Positions 17,033-23,980 of a DNA stretch of 36,924 nucleotides are shown here, piece by piece. Each line of letters starts with the position of its first letter. Position 1 is the first letter of the stretch. Below the pieces are notes generated by a model. The model worked only from the letters and a program-made list of their open reading frames with translations. It had not been told where the DNA came from and did no database searches. Source of the stretch: an uncultured Oscillospiraceae bacterium (GTDB taxonomy: Bacteria > Bacillota > Clostridia > Oscillospirales > Oscillospiraceae); the NCBI GenBank assembly GCA_910587285.1, contig CAJULM010000028.1, positions 1 to 36,924 of the forward strand, in the 5' to 3' direction. The position numbers and the translations under genes are program-made.

Positions 17033-17869
17033 ATGTCTGCAACTTATTCTAACGCTCCCATTTTTCCCGAGCTCAGGAGCACCAAGCCCCAGCAGCTGAT
17101 TAAAGACAACAGAGAGCTGCGGGACGGCTTCCTCGACTATCTCTATGTGGTCGAGTCCATCTTTCACCGTGCGCAGCAAATGCTGGACGAGTTTTTTGCG
17201 CAAACCCGCCCCGCCGCGCCGGACGGTTCTCCCGCCCAGCCCTGCTTCCCAATTCCCGTTCGAGAAATTGCCAAGTACTGCAATTTCCTCCTCTATGAAA
17301 CGGAGCTGGCCGACCTGGACTCCATGGAGCAGGACAAGGACGGCGGCGGGCGCACCACCATCGCCCAGATGCAGATGCGGGAGCGCCGGCGGCGCGTGGA
17401 CAACAGCGTGCAGCTGGAAGCAGAAATTGCAGGCAGCATCATCATCGACAAAAACCTGGGGGAAAACGCCAAGCGCTTCGCCATCGCCCACGAGCTGGGT
17501 CACTATGTGCTGCGCACCCAGAACCCCATCGGCCCTCTTTTTATCGAGGATTCCTGCCCCGGCCCCTTCGCCTATGTGCCGGAAAAGGAGTTTCTCGCCA
17601 ACGAGTTTGCCTACGCCCTGCTGCTCCCCTACTCCCTGGTGAAGGAGCGCAAAAAGCGCTATGAGGAGGAAAACCAGTACAATCCCCTGAGCTATATGGA
17701 CTGGATTCAGGTGTTGGAGGCCGAGGCGCAGCTGCCCCAGTACTACGCCATTTTGGGCTACGAGGAGATCAAAAAGTGCCAGCTGGCGGAAAGCCGCTCC
17801 CAGCTGTCCCCTCCGCCAGAAGCCCCCGCCCCCCAGGAGGGCGGCGCCGACGCCGCCCCGCAAAACTGA
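17033..17869 (+). CDS. ImmA/IrrE family zinc metallopeptidase
   Basis: A 278-residue protein, third gene of the operon, starting 51 bases after the giant ATPase with GGAGG six bases before the ATG. The M78-type peptidase core is plain: the zinc site HELGH (His153, Glu154, His157) in KRFAIAHELGHYVL, followed by EKEFLANEFAYALLLP, in which Glu186 is the likely third ligand. The family cleaves repressors, as ImmA does for ICEBs1 ImmR and IrrE for DdrO, or activates toxins and defence effectors. There is no attached helix-turn-helix, and no repressor gene nearby. The first 70 residues and the Pro-rich tail (about 255-278) are unassigned. In this operon it may process one of the two upstream proteins. 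Confidence 0.88.
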   Translation: MSATYSNAPIFPELRSTKPQQLIKDNRELRDGFLDYLYVVESIFHRAQQMLDEFFAQTRPAAPDGSPAQPCFPIPVREIAKYCNFLLYETELADLDSMEQDKDGGGRTTIAQMQMRERRRRVDNSVQLEAEIAGSIIIDKNLGENAKRFAIAHELGHYVLRTQNPIGPLFIEDSCPGPFAYVPEKEFLANEFAYALLLPYSLVKERKKRYEEENQYNPLSYMDWIQVLEAEAQLPQYYAILGYEEIKKCQLAESRSQLSPPPEAPAPQEGGADAAPQN

Positions 17870-17892
17870 CCACGCAAGAAGGAGCCCCGCCA

Positions 17893-17924
17893 CCGGGGCA
17901 ACTCCCATAAGGAAGTTGCCCCGG
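17893..17924 (+). terminator. Hairpin after the ImmA/IrrE-type gene, possible terminator
   Basis: Arms 17893-17905 and 17911-17924 form a GC-rich stem containing GGGGCAACT and its complement. No T run follows on the plus strand, so termination is uncertain. A second hairpin, GACAGC (17958-17963) with GCTGTC (17978-17983) followed by TTTTT, overlaps the recombinase stop codon and could complete termination in the plus direction. Confidence 0.5.
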
Positions 17925-17957
17925 GGCGATGCCCGTAAGTGAAAACTATTCGATTAG

Positions 17958-17988
17958 GACAGCGTGGCGATTGTCATGCTGTCTTTTT
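17958..17988 (+). terminator. Plus-strand stem with T run at the 3' end of tnpX
   Basis: GACAGC at 17958-17963 pairs with GCTGTC at 17978-17983 and is followed directly by five T. The six-base stem with a 14-base loop is weak, but the T run and its place after the plus-strand operon suggest a terminator. Confidence 0.4.
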
Positions 17989-19656
17989 CCTGCGCTTCTG
18001 CATGGAATTATAGTAGGCCAGATATTCTCGTTCCAGCGTTTCCGGCTCCGGCGCTGTCCAAAGTCCGATGGTGTTGTAGTGAATGTCCACCCGCTGATAC
18101 CGCTTTCCGTCTACCTTTTCCGACTTGGACACCACGATTTTGTCAATGAACTCGTGGACAATTTCAGGTGTCAACTCCGTCAGCCGCGTCACCTGTCTGG
18201 CCCGCTCAATAAACCGCTGCAAATCGGTGGCCTTGTCCGTGGTAGCGTCCAGAGTGGCTTCCATCCCCGGGATAGCCGCTTTCAACTGCTTCTGCTCGGT
18301 TTCCAGCGATACCGTCAGCGTGGCGAAGCGTTCCTCGGTCAGCAGGCCCTTGGTCATGTCCTCGTAGCTTTTCTGAATAAGCTGGTCGATTTCCACAACT
18401 CGAACCTTGGCCTTGTCCAACTCCCGGCGCTTGGCGGTCAGCGCCTTTTTCTCTTGCAGGCCGAACCGCTCCATCTGCTCCTGAGCGAACCGCTTTTCAT
18501 AGACCTGGATGTACCACAACAGTCTTTGCAGACCCTCTAACACTAACTCTCCAACCACTTTCTCCCGGATGAAATGGGCGGAGCAGACATCGGAATTGCT
18601 GCGGTAGGCGGAACAGAAGAAAAACGCCTGCTCCCGCTTGTAGTTGTTGGTGGCACTGTATCCCAGCTTGCTCCCACAGTCAGCGCAATAGAGAAGCCCA
18701 GAGAACATACTCATAGCGCCCGTCCTTGTGGGTCTGCGGCGGTGCTGGCGGAGGTTTTGAACAAGAGCAAAAGTCTCCCGGTCAATGATGGCAGGGTGGG
18801 TGTCCAGGAAGATTTTCCATTCCTCCTGGGGCTTGTCCAGCCGCTTTTTCTGCTTAAAGGACTGGCTGAAAGAACGAAAATTCACTGTATCGCCCACATA
18901 TTCTTGCCGGTCTAAAATCTCCGCTACCGTGCGGGAACACCAGTTGAATGGCCGTCCCGTGCCAGGGCCGCATTTCTTGCCGATGCTGCGCCAATACTCG
19001 GTCGGCGTGGGTACTTGCTCCGCCTTGAGCTTCTTTGCGATTTGGGTAGGCCCCAAACCGCTGACGCACATTTGGAATATCCGCCTAACAATTACCGCCG
19101 CTGGCTCGTCCACGATCCACCTGTTCTTATCCTCCAGGGCTTTTGTGTAGCCGTAGGGCGGGTTGGTGGTGAGTGGAATCCCGGCGTTGCCCCGGTTCTG
19201 CATGACACGGCGTACCTTGTCACTGGTATTTTTCGCGTGCCACTCATTAAAAAGGTCTTGCATGGGCACAATGTCGCTTACCCCGTTGGCGGTGTCAATA
19301 TTGTCCATGATAGCGATATATCGGACATTTAGCCGGACAAAATCTTCTTCCAGAAGCTGGCCCACCACAAGGCGGTTACGGCCCAACCTTGAGTGGTCTT
19401 TCACAACAAGATTTGCCACAAGCCCCTGTTCGGCCAAATCCATGATTTCCATGAAGGCCGGACGGGTGAACGTAACTCCCGAGTACCCGTCGTCAAACAT
19501 GAATCGGGGATTAGGCAGGTGGTTGTCTGCGGCGAACTTCTCCAGGATAGCCTTTTGATTTTGGATACTGCCCGAGATACCTTCTTTTTCATCGTCACGG
19601 GACAATCTGGCATAGAGAACAGTAATTCTTTGCTCATTTGGCTGCTTTTTCTTCAA
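17974..19656 (-). CDS. tnpX: Large serine recombinase, TnpX-like
   Basis: A 560-residue site-specific recombinase that would excise and integrate the element. It starts with TTG at 19656, preceded at six bases by AAAGGAG; no ATG fits. The N-terminal resolvase domain holds the nucleophile region VLYARLSRDDE, GSIQNQK, and the DDGYSGVTFTRPAF and VKDHSRLGRNRL motifs. A recombinase domain follows (PPYGYTK, ILDRQEYVGDTVNF). Then a zinc ribbon (SGLLYCADCGSKLGY with CSAYRSNSDVCSAH) and a coiled coil (about residues 395-470), ending in a DUF4368-type tail (IDKIVVSKSEKVDGKRYQRVDIHYN). This layout is that of TnpX of Tn4451. It has its own promoter and lies at one end of the element. Confidence 0.93.
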   Translation of the reverse strand: MKKKQPNEQRITVLYARLSRDDEKEGISGSIQNQKAILEKFAADNHLPNPRFMFDDGYSGVTFTRPAFMEIMDLAEQGLVANLVVKDHSRLGRNRLVVGQLLEEDFVRLNVRYIAIMDNIDTANGVSDIVPMQDLFNEWHAKNTSDKVRRVMQNRGNAGIPLTTNPPYGYTKALEDKNRWIVDEPAAVIVRRIFQMCVSGLGPTQIAKKLKAEQVPTPTEYWRSIGKKCGPGTGRPFNWCSRTVAEILDRQEYVGDTVNFRSFSQSFKQKKRLDKPQEEWKIFLDTHPAIIDRETFALVQNLRQHRRRPTRTGAMSMFSGLLYCADCGSKLGYSATNNYKREQAFFFCSAYRSNSDVCSAHFIREKVVGELVLEGLQRLLWYIQVYEKRFAQEQMERFGLQEKKALTAKRRELDKAKVRVVEIDQLIQKSYEDMTKGLLTEERFATLTVSLETEQKQLKAAIPGMEATLDATTDKATDLQRFIERARQVTRLTELTPEIVHEFIDKIVVSKSEKVDGKRYQRVDIHYNTIGLWTAPEPETLEREYLAYYNSMQKRRKKTA

Positions 19657-19706
19657 AATATGCTCCTTTCCGCAGCCGGATGTGATATGAATTGCAAGGT
19701 AACTTT

Positions 19707-19735
19707 ATCATACCACACCCGGCGCAAAACTTCAA
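19707..19735 (-). promoter_or_regulatory. Promoter of tnpX
   Basis: On the minus strand TTGAAG (19735-19730) and TATGAT (19712-19707) are 17 bases apart, with an extended -10 TGG directly before TATGAT. It lies between the tnpW stop and the tnpX TTG start. Confidence 0.7.
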
Positions 19736-19739
19736 CACT

Positions 19740-20009
19740 TTAACGTGCGATATTTTGGGTGAGAATGCGATTTACTTTTCCCTCAGTGGTTTCGGTGGCG
19801 CTCTCGCTGAAATGGACGTTGACGGCGTAAATAGTGCCGCCGATCTCCCGTTCAAAGCTGATGGGGTGGCTGTATTGATGTTCTTTCAGCCAGATTAACC
19901 GTTCCATATGGGATAAACCGGCGAGGAAAGCCGCTGTTTCATCTATCCGCTTCATCACTTCATCGAAAATTTCCTGCTCACGTTCTGTCAGATCTAAAAC
20001 AATATTCAT
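19740..20009 (-). CDS. tnpW: Transposon-encoded TnpW-family small protein
   Basis: An 89-residue protein with no known biochemical function. The C-terminal part FEREIGGTIYAVNVHFSESA followed by TETTEGKVNRIL matches the pattern typical of TnpW proteins in Tn4451-like elements. The N-terminus (LTEREQEIFDEVMKRIDE) is a predicted helix. Its ATG overlaps the stop codon of tnpZ (ATGA at 20009-20006), so translation is coupled. Confidence 0.75.
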   Translation of the reverse strand: MNIVLDLTEREQEIFDEVMKRIDETAAFLAGLSHMERLIWLKEHQYSHPISFEREIGGTIYAVNVHFSESATETTEGKVNRILTQNIAR

Positions 20010-21238
20010 CGAATATCACCCCTGTTTTCCTGTGATTCATCCTTTACGTACATAATAGACCGGCCCTGTTCTTCTTCCCGCTTACGAAGCGGGGCCAAAA
20101 CGCTGTCCAGAAAATCCTTGACCCGTTCCGGCATGGTCCTGACCGCTTCCAGATAGGGGCGGCACCGCTCCGCCAACTCGTTGAACTGCCCTTGCAGTCG
20201 GTTCAAACTGCCCTGCAAGCTCCAAATTTTGGCCTGAAGCTGGTGATTTTCTTCTTTCAGCCGGTTAAGCTGTCCCCGCCCGGAAACGCCCTCCTTTGCA
20301 AGCTGGGTGAGGGTATCAAAATCCGCCTGAGACACCGTGACCTTGCCGGTCAGCGTTTTCTTGCCCATTTCATCGATCTCAGCATGGGTCTTGTGGACGG
20401 GATGGATGACCGCATACTCGGCTTCCTCTGCCCTGATTTTCTCCTGTATTGCTTCCAGACGTTCCGTGTCTTTCTTGATTTGATATTGCAGGTTGGACAG
20501 ATTATCCGCTGTGCTGCCACGTTCCCCACGGATAAAATCGGTGAAACCCGCTTCCTGCATATGGCGGCAGAACTCGTCCTGCAAAATGCTGTACGATGGG
20601 ATGTACTTGGGTCTGCCCTGATCGTCAAAAGCGGGCTTGCCCTGCTCGTCCACCGCCCGCTGGGACTTCCACTTTTTGGAGTGGCTGACCTGTTGAACGG
20701 TCTCCTTGACCGTCCCCACCAGTGCCTTGTCCCTGCACCTTTTTGACCACAGAACTTGCTTTTCTACCACCGGGAGTGCTACAATGTGGAGATGGTAGTG
20801 GTAGACGGGACGGCCATACTTCTCCGTCAGGGCCAGGTTGATTTCATCGGCGTGCATGACAGCGGAGAGGATGTTCTGTTCCCCATACAGTTTACAGGCA
20901 AAGCGGTAGGCTTCCTCATAGAACTCCTTGGCGAACTTGTAGCCGCCATGCCGCTCGAAGTAATCTGTGTTCACATCCAAAATCATCTCATCATAGACTT
21001 TGGCGTTCTCCTTCAACCCACGCAAAGACACCGACCCATCCGCCACCAGCTTGTCCAGCGTTTCATTGTAGGTCAACCCGCCGCAGTCCTTGAAGTGGAC
21101 ATTCATGGGGGTGCGCTCCAAAACCACGTTCATGTTGCCGTAATTCTCGTTCTTCCGCTCGTTGTGGCGTTCGCATTTGCCCACGCCTGCCCTGGTATGG
21201 GTGACGACCCTCGCCACGGTGAAATTTGTCTTTTCCAT
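20006..21238 (-). CDS. tnpZ: Mob/Pre-type relaxase, TnpZ-like
   Basis: A 410-residue plasmid-recombination (Pre/Mob, MobV-like) relaxase that should nick the element's oriT and stay bound to the DNA end during mobilization. The start at 21238 has GGAGG five bases upstream. The N-terminus has the family's KCERHNERKNENYGN region. The metal-binding histidine motif is HADEINLALTEKYGRPVYHY with HLHIVALP after it. The C-terminal half is a coiled coil (about residues 245-385) of Glu, Gln, Lys and Leu-rich heptads. In Tn4451 TnpZ acts at an upstream site, which fits the inverted repeats found in 21239-21640. Confidence 0.9.
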   Translation of the reverse strand: MEKTNFTVARVVTHTRAGVGKCERHNERKNENYGNMNVVLERTPMNVHFKDCGGLTYNETLDKLVADGSVSLRGLKENAKVYDEMILDVNTDYFERHGGYKFAKEFYEEAYRFACKLYGEQNILSAVMHADEINLALTEKYGRPVYHYHLHIVALPVVEKQVLWSKRCRDKALVGTVKETVQQVSHSKKWKSQRAVDEQGKPAFDDQGRPKYIPSYSILQDEFCRHMQEAGFTDFIRGERGSTADNLSNLQYQIKKDTERLEAIQEKIRAEEAEYAVIHPVHKTHAEIDEMGKKTLTGKVTVSQADFDTLTQLAKEGVSGRGQLNRLKEENHQLQAKIWSLQGSLNRLQGQFNELAERCRPYLEAVRTMPERVKDFLDSVLAPLRKREEEQGRSIMYVKDESQENRGDIR

Positions 21239-21274
21239 CTGAACCTCCGTTCTGCGCGACCTGCGCCGTTCTCA

Positions 21275-21299
21275 TTAGATACTTTTTCAAAGTATCTAA
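21275..21299. repeat. Perfect 11-base inverted repeat upstream of tnpZ, candidate oriT stem
   Basis: TTAGATACTTT (21275-21285), loop TTC, AAAGTATCTAA (21289-21299). Mob/Pre relaxases recognise a hairpin just upstream of their own gene, and this one is 37 bases before the tnpZ start. The CACTATGACACTTTC stretch next to it could contain the nick site, but I cannot show that. Confidence 0.5.
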
Positions 21300-21531
21300 C
21301 CCACTATGACACTTTCAGCCCTCTGGGCTGGAAAGATGTCCGTGGGCTCTCCGAGGGGGAGGGGGGCTTTGCCCCGCCGTCTGCGGACGGCTCCCCCTAA
21401 CCGCCGTGTTCCCTGGATGGCGTTCCTGCCCCTGACAGCTTCAGCGGCGTTGTCTCGCTCGCTCCCAGCGGCGGGAGGTCACAGCGGAGTATCCCATTCA
21501 GACGGTCATTCAGTTGTTTGGAGCAAAGAAG

Positions 21532-21614
21532 AAGCCGGTCACATACACAACCGCACCAGCAGGACGGCCTTCGCCCCGCTGGTGTTCGTTTTGGTTTGTG
21601 TATGTAACCGGCTT
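21532..21614. repeat. Nested inverted repeat (19-base outer and 7-base inner arms)
   Basis: Outer arms 21532-21550 and 21596-21614 are complementary at 18 of 19 positions. An inner pair, CACCAGC (21554-21560) and GCTGGTG (21578-21584), lies inside. No T run follows on either strand, so it is not an ordinary terminator. It could be part of oriT, a structured RNA or a recombination site. Confidence 0.6.
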
Positions 21615-21748
21615 GTACTGTTTCAGTCAGTATAGCCTATTCAGTTGGCGCTACCTTATTAGAATATCATAGGATATCACATGGAACCGATGTTTGTCAA
21701 TGCAACTTTCAAAAAATTTTTTCGTTCCGTCAAATTTGAACTTTTTAT

Positions 21749-21766
21749 AAACTACTGGAATAGTGT
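21749..21766. promoter_or_regulatory. Upstream BlaI-type operator copy
   Basis: AAACTACTGGAATAGTGT matches the downstream palindrome at 15 of 18 positions and abuts the -35 box. Paired operators are common for BlaI/MecI repressors. Confidence 0.55.
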
Positions 21767-21794
21767 TGACAAACCCACACGACTGTGATAGTGT
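21766..21794 (+). promoter_or_regulatory. Promoter of the blaI-blaR1-like operon
   Basis: Consensus TTGACA at 21766-21771, 17-base spacer, then TAGTGT at 21789-21794 with an extended -10 TGA just before it. The start would fall near 21801, at the edge of the palindromic operator. Confidence 0.8.
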
Positions 21795-21803
21795 ATGCAA
21801 TGT

Positions 21804-21821
21804 AAACTATTGCAATAGTTT
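21804..21821. promoter_or_regulatory. Palindromic BlaI-type operator
   Basis: AAACTATTGCAATAGTTT is a perfect 18-base palindrome directly after the predicted transcription start and before the blaI ribosome binding site. A repressor dimer bound here would block transcription of its own operon. The sequence differs from the classical staphylococcal TACA/TGTA operator, so the specificity is probably its own. Confidence 0.75.
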
Positions 21822-21838
21822 GAAAGGAAGTGAGTGAA

Positions 21839-22216
21839 ATGACCGTCAAGCTCTTTGACTCGGAGCTGAAAGTCATGGATGTGCTATGGAAAGAAGGGGA
21901 TATGCTGGCAAAACAAATTTCGGACATACTCAAGGAAAGCACCGGCTGGAACATGAACACCACCTACACCGTCATTAAGAAGTGCATCGCCAAGGGCGCT
22001 ATTGAGCGCAGGGAACCGAACTTTTTGTGCCACGCCCTGATTGCCAGGGATGTGGTACAGGCGGCGGAAACCGAGGAACTGCTTCACAAGCTGTTTGACA
22101 GCTCCCCCGACCTGCTGTTTGCGTCCCTGTTGGGTCATCAGAAGCTGTCAAAGGCCCAGATCGACAATCTGCGGCGCATGGTTGCGGAGCTGCAAGCCCA
22201 GGAGGAAAACAAATGA
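21839..22216 (+). CDS. BlaI/MecI/CopY-family transcriptional repressor
   Basis: A 125-residue winged-helix repressor. I start at the ATG 21839, 8 bases after AAAGGAAG, not at the GTG 21830 that overlaps this site. The N-terminal DNA-binding domain reads LFDSELKVMDVLWKEGDMLA then WNMNTTYTVIKKCIAKGAIE, the usual recognition helix and wing of the family. The C-terminal helices (about residues 75-125) form the dimer domain, and KLFDSSPDLLFASLL resembles the region cleaved in BlaI. It controls its own promoter through the palindromes at 21749-21821. Its end overlaps the next gene by four bases (ATGA), so the two are coupled. Confidence 0.92.
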   Translation: MTVKLFDSELKVMDVLWKEGDMLAKQISDILKESTGWNMNTTYTVIKKCIAKGAIERREPNFLCHALIARDVVQAAETEELLHKLFDSSPDLLFASLLGHQKLSKAQIDNLRRMVAELQAQEENK

Positions 22217-23913
22217 GCCTTGTGCAAATGACCTTATCCGGCGGAGTGTTTATCCTGTTCATTGTGGTGGTTCGTGCGTTGGCCCTCCACCGCCTGCCCA
22301 AAGGGGCGTTTCTGGCCCTATGGGAAATGGCGGCGCTGCGGATGCTCCTGCCCTTCACCATCCCCCTGCCCTTCAGCCTGTTTACTCCCGCAAAGCATCT
22401 GCCGGTGATGGGCGAGTATCTGGCACCGGGCGGGGAATCTGTTCCAGGAACACCGGCTGTGGGAATACCCGCTGGCACACCTGCATCGGCTGGAATAGCC
22501 CCCAGCGAAGTTATGCCTATGGTCTGGCTGGCCGGTGCCGTGTTGATGGCGGCATATTTTATTGTGTCCTATGTACGGGCCAGAAAGCGGTTCTGCTGTT
22601 CCAGCCCGGACAATACCCCCGCTGTCCGGCGCTGGCTGGCGGGCCAAAGGCTACACAGACCGTTAGAGGTACGGCAGTCTGCCTTGGTGTCCTCACCGCT
22701 GACCTATGGTGTTCTGCGCCCGGTGATCCTACTCCCGGAGGACATGGAACGGGGTGATGAAACCGCCCTGACCTATATCCTCACCCATGAGTATATTCAC
22801 ATCCGTCGCTTTGACAGCGTGGCAAAGCTGGTATTTGCCGCTGTGCTGTGCGTCCACTGGTTCAACCCTTTGGCCTGGGTGATGTATGTTCTGGCCAACC
22901 GGGACTTGGAGTTGTCCTGCGATGAATGGGTGATGGATACTCTGGGCGGCAGGAAGAAGGCGTCCTACGCCCTGACACTAATCAACATGGAGGAAACCCG
23001 GAGCCGGTGCTTCTCCCCCTACAGCCATTTCAGCAAACTTGCAATCGAAGAAAGGATTGAAGCCATTATGAAGTATAAAAAAGCGTCTGTGCTGGCGCTG
23101 GGCCTGGCCGTTGCCCTGGTGGCGGGAGCGACAACCGCTTTCGCGGCTTCCGCAGCCCCGTCTTCTCAGGAGGATCTGGATCGGAAGCTGAACGCGGAAA
23201 CCACTGTTGACGAGGGCACGCTGATGTCCTACGTGGACCCGAAGGATGGGAAGACCTACTACAGCTTTGACGGCGGAAAAACCTTTGAGGCTATGACAGA
23301 CGAGGAGTTTGAGCGGCGTTTTCCCACTCCCAATGTAGAGTGGTGGACCTATGAGGAATACGCCGCATGGCTGGAGCAGGAGAAGGCAAACCTCCAGTCC
23401 ATGCTTGGGGAAACGGGCTCCACTGGCGGTCGGGGCGAGTTCGTCTGGACTCAGGAGATCATCGATGAGACCATCGCCATGTACGAGGGCATCCTCCAGG
23501 ACATCAAGGAGGGCATGATGTACTCGAAATCCGTTGACGGGGATGAGAACGTGATGATGAGCTATAACCCGGCCGATATCGAAAAAAACATGGAGCCCAG
23601 CGCAGGCGACTTCTTTGTCAGGGATGAGGACGGCAGGCTGGTGCCGATTGACCCGAGCCAGGTTCGAACCGCCTTCGTTTTCTCTGACGGCTCCGCCCCG
23701 CTGCCGGAGGGCAGCGTCGTCATAGACAAGACGGGCGTGCCGCTGGACGACTGGGACGTGACCCGCGCTCCCGAGCGCACCGAGGAGGAGTGGCGGCAGA
23801 TCATTGCCGACATCGAGAGCGGCAAGATCCCGCCCTTTGAGATCCCGGACGACCCCAATGTGACAGTCAGCTTTGTGGATTACACCAACGGGAACTGCAC
23901 GAAAAAAATATAA
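22213..23913 (+). CDS. M56-family (BlaR1/MecR1-like) membrane metallopeptidase sensor
   Basis: A 566-residue membrane protein coupled to the BlaI-type repressor. Transmembrane segments are visible near residues 8-25, 30-55, 98-117, 205-225 and 290-312. The zinc site is HEYIH in YILTHEYIHIRRFDS, with the third ligand in ELSCDEWVMD. In this family, signal sensing outside triggers cytosolic proteolysis that inactivates the repressor. Unlike BlaR1 there is no penicillin-binding sensor domain. The roughly 250-residue outer part after AFAASAAPSSQ is acidic and rich in Trp, Tyr and Glu (MSYVDPKDGKTYYSFDGGKT), with no known fold. The inducing signal is therefore unknown. No resistance gene follows in the operon; a strong terminator does. 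Confidence 0.88.
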   Translation: MSLVQMTLSGGVFILFIVVVRALALHRLPKGAFLALWEMAALRMLLPFTIPLPFSLFTPAKHLPVMGEYLAPGGESVPGTPAVGIPAGTPASAGIAPSEVMPMVWLAGAVLMAAYFIVSYVRARKRFCCSSPDNTPAVRRWLAGQRLHRPLEVRQSALVSSPLTYGVLRPVILLPEDMERGDETALTYILTHEYIHIRRFDSVAKLVFAAVLCVHWFNPLAWVMYVLANRDLELSCDEWVMDTLGGRKKASYALTLINMEETRSRCFSPYSHFSKLAIEERIEAIMKYKKASVLALGLAVALVAGATTAFAASAAPSSQEDLDRKLNAETTVDEGTLMSYVDPKDGKTYYSFDGGKTFEAMTDEEFERRFPTPNVEWWTYEEYAAWLEQEKANLQSMLGETGSTGGRGEFVWTQEIIDETIAMYEGILQDIKEGMMYSKSVDGDENVMMSYNPADIEKNMEPSAGDFFVRDEDGRLVPIDPSQVRTAFVFSDGSAPLPEGSVVIDKTGVPLDDWDVTRAPERTEEEWRQIIADIESGKIPPFEIPDDPNVTVSFVDYTNGNCTKKI

Positions 23914-23925
23914 TCGGCAGCAACG

Positions 23926-23964
23926 ACGGGGGCTTGGAACAAGACGTTCCAAGCCCCCGTTTTA
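23926..23964 (+). terminator. Intrinsic terminator of the blaI-blaR1-like operon
   Basis: A perfect 15-base stem (23926-23940 with 23946-23960), 5-base loop AAGAC, followed by TTTT. It starts 13 bases after the stop codon. Confidence 0.93.
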
Positions 23965-23980
23965 TGTTTGCCATAGAATC

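Larger units (their letters stand above)
21239..21838. other. 600-base non-coding core of the element (oriT candidate, nested inverted repeats, BlaI promoter)
   Basis: No gene with coding character is seen. From left to right it holds an 11-base perfect hairpin at 21275-21299, a GC-rich stretch at about 21320-21480 that looks like remnant sequence, a nested inverted repeat at 21532-21614, an AT-rich stretch at 21650-21750, and the blaI promoter with two operators at 21749-21821. Its place just upstream of tnpZ makes it the likely origin of transfer. Confidence 0.6.

Noticed and set aside
17925..17973. Attempt to find matching attachment sequences at both transposon ends
   Set aside because: Short matches such as ATTCG on both sides are too weak to call att sites or to fix the element ends.
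19393..19743. Small plus-strand open frame over the tnpX start
   Set aside because: Shadow of tnpX with no ribosome binding site.
21306..21635. Plus-strand open frame of 109 codons in the oriT region
   Set aside because: It crosses the nested inverted repeat and has no ribosome binding site or family resemblance.
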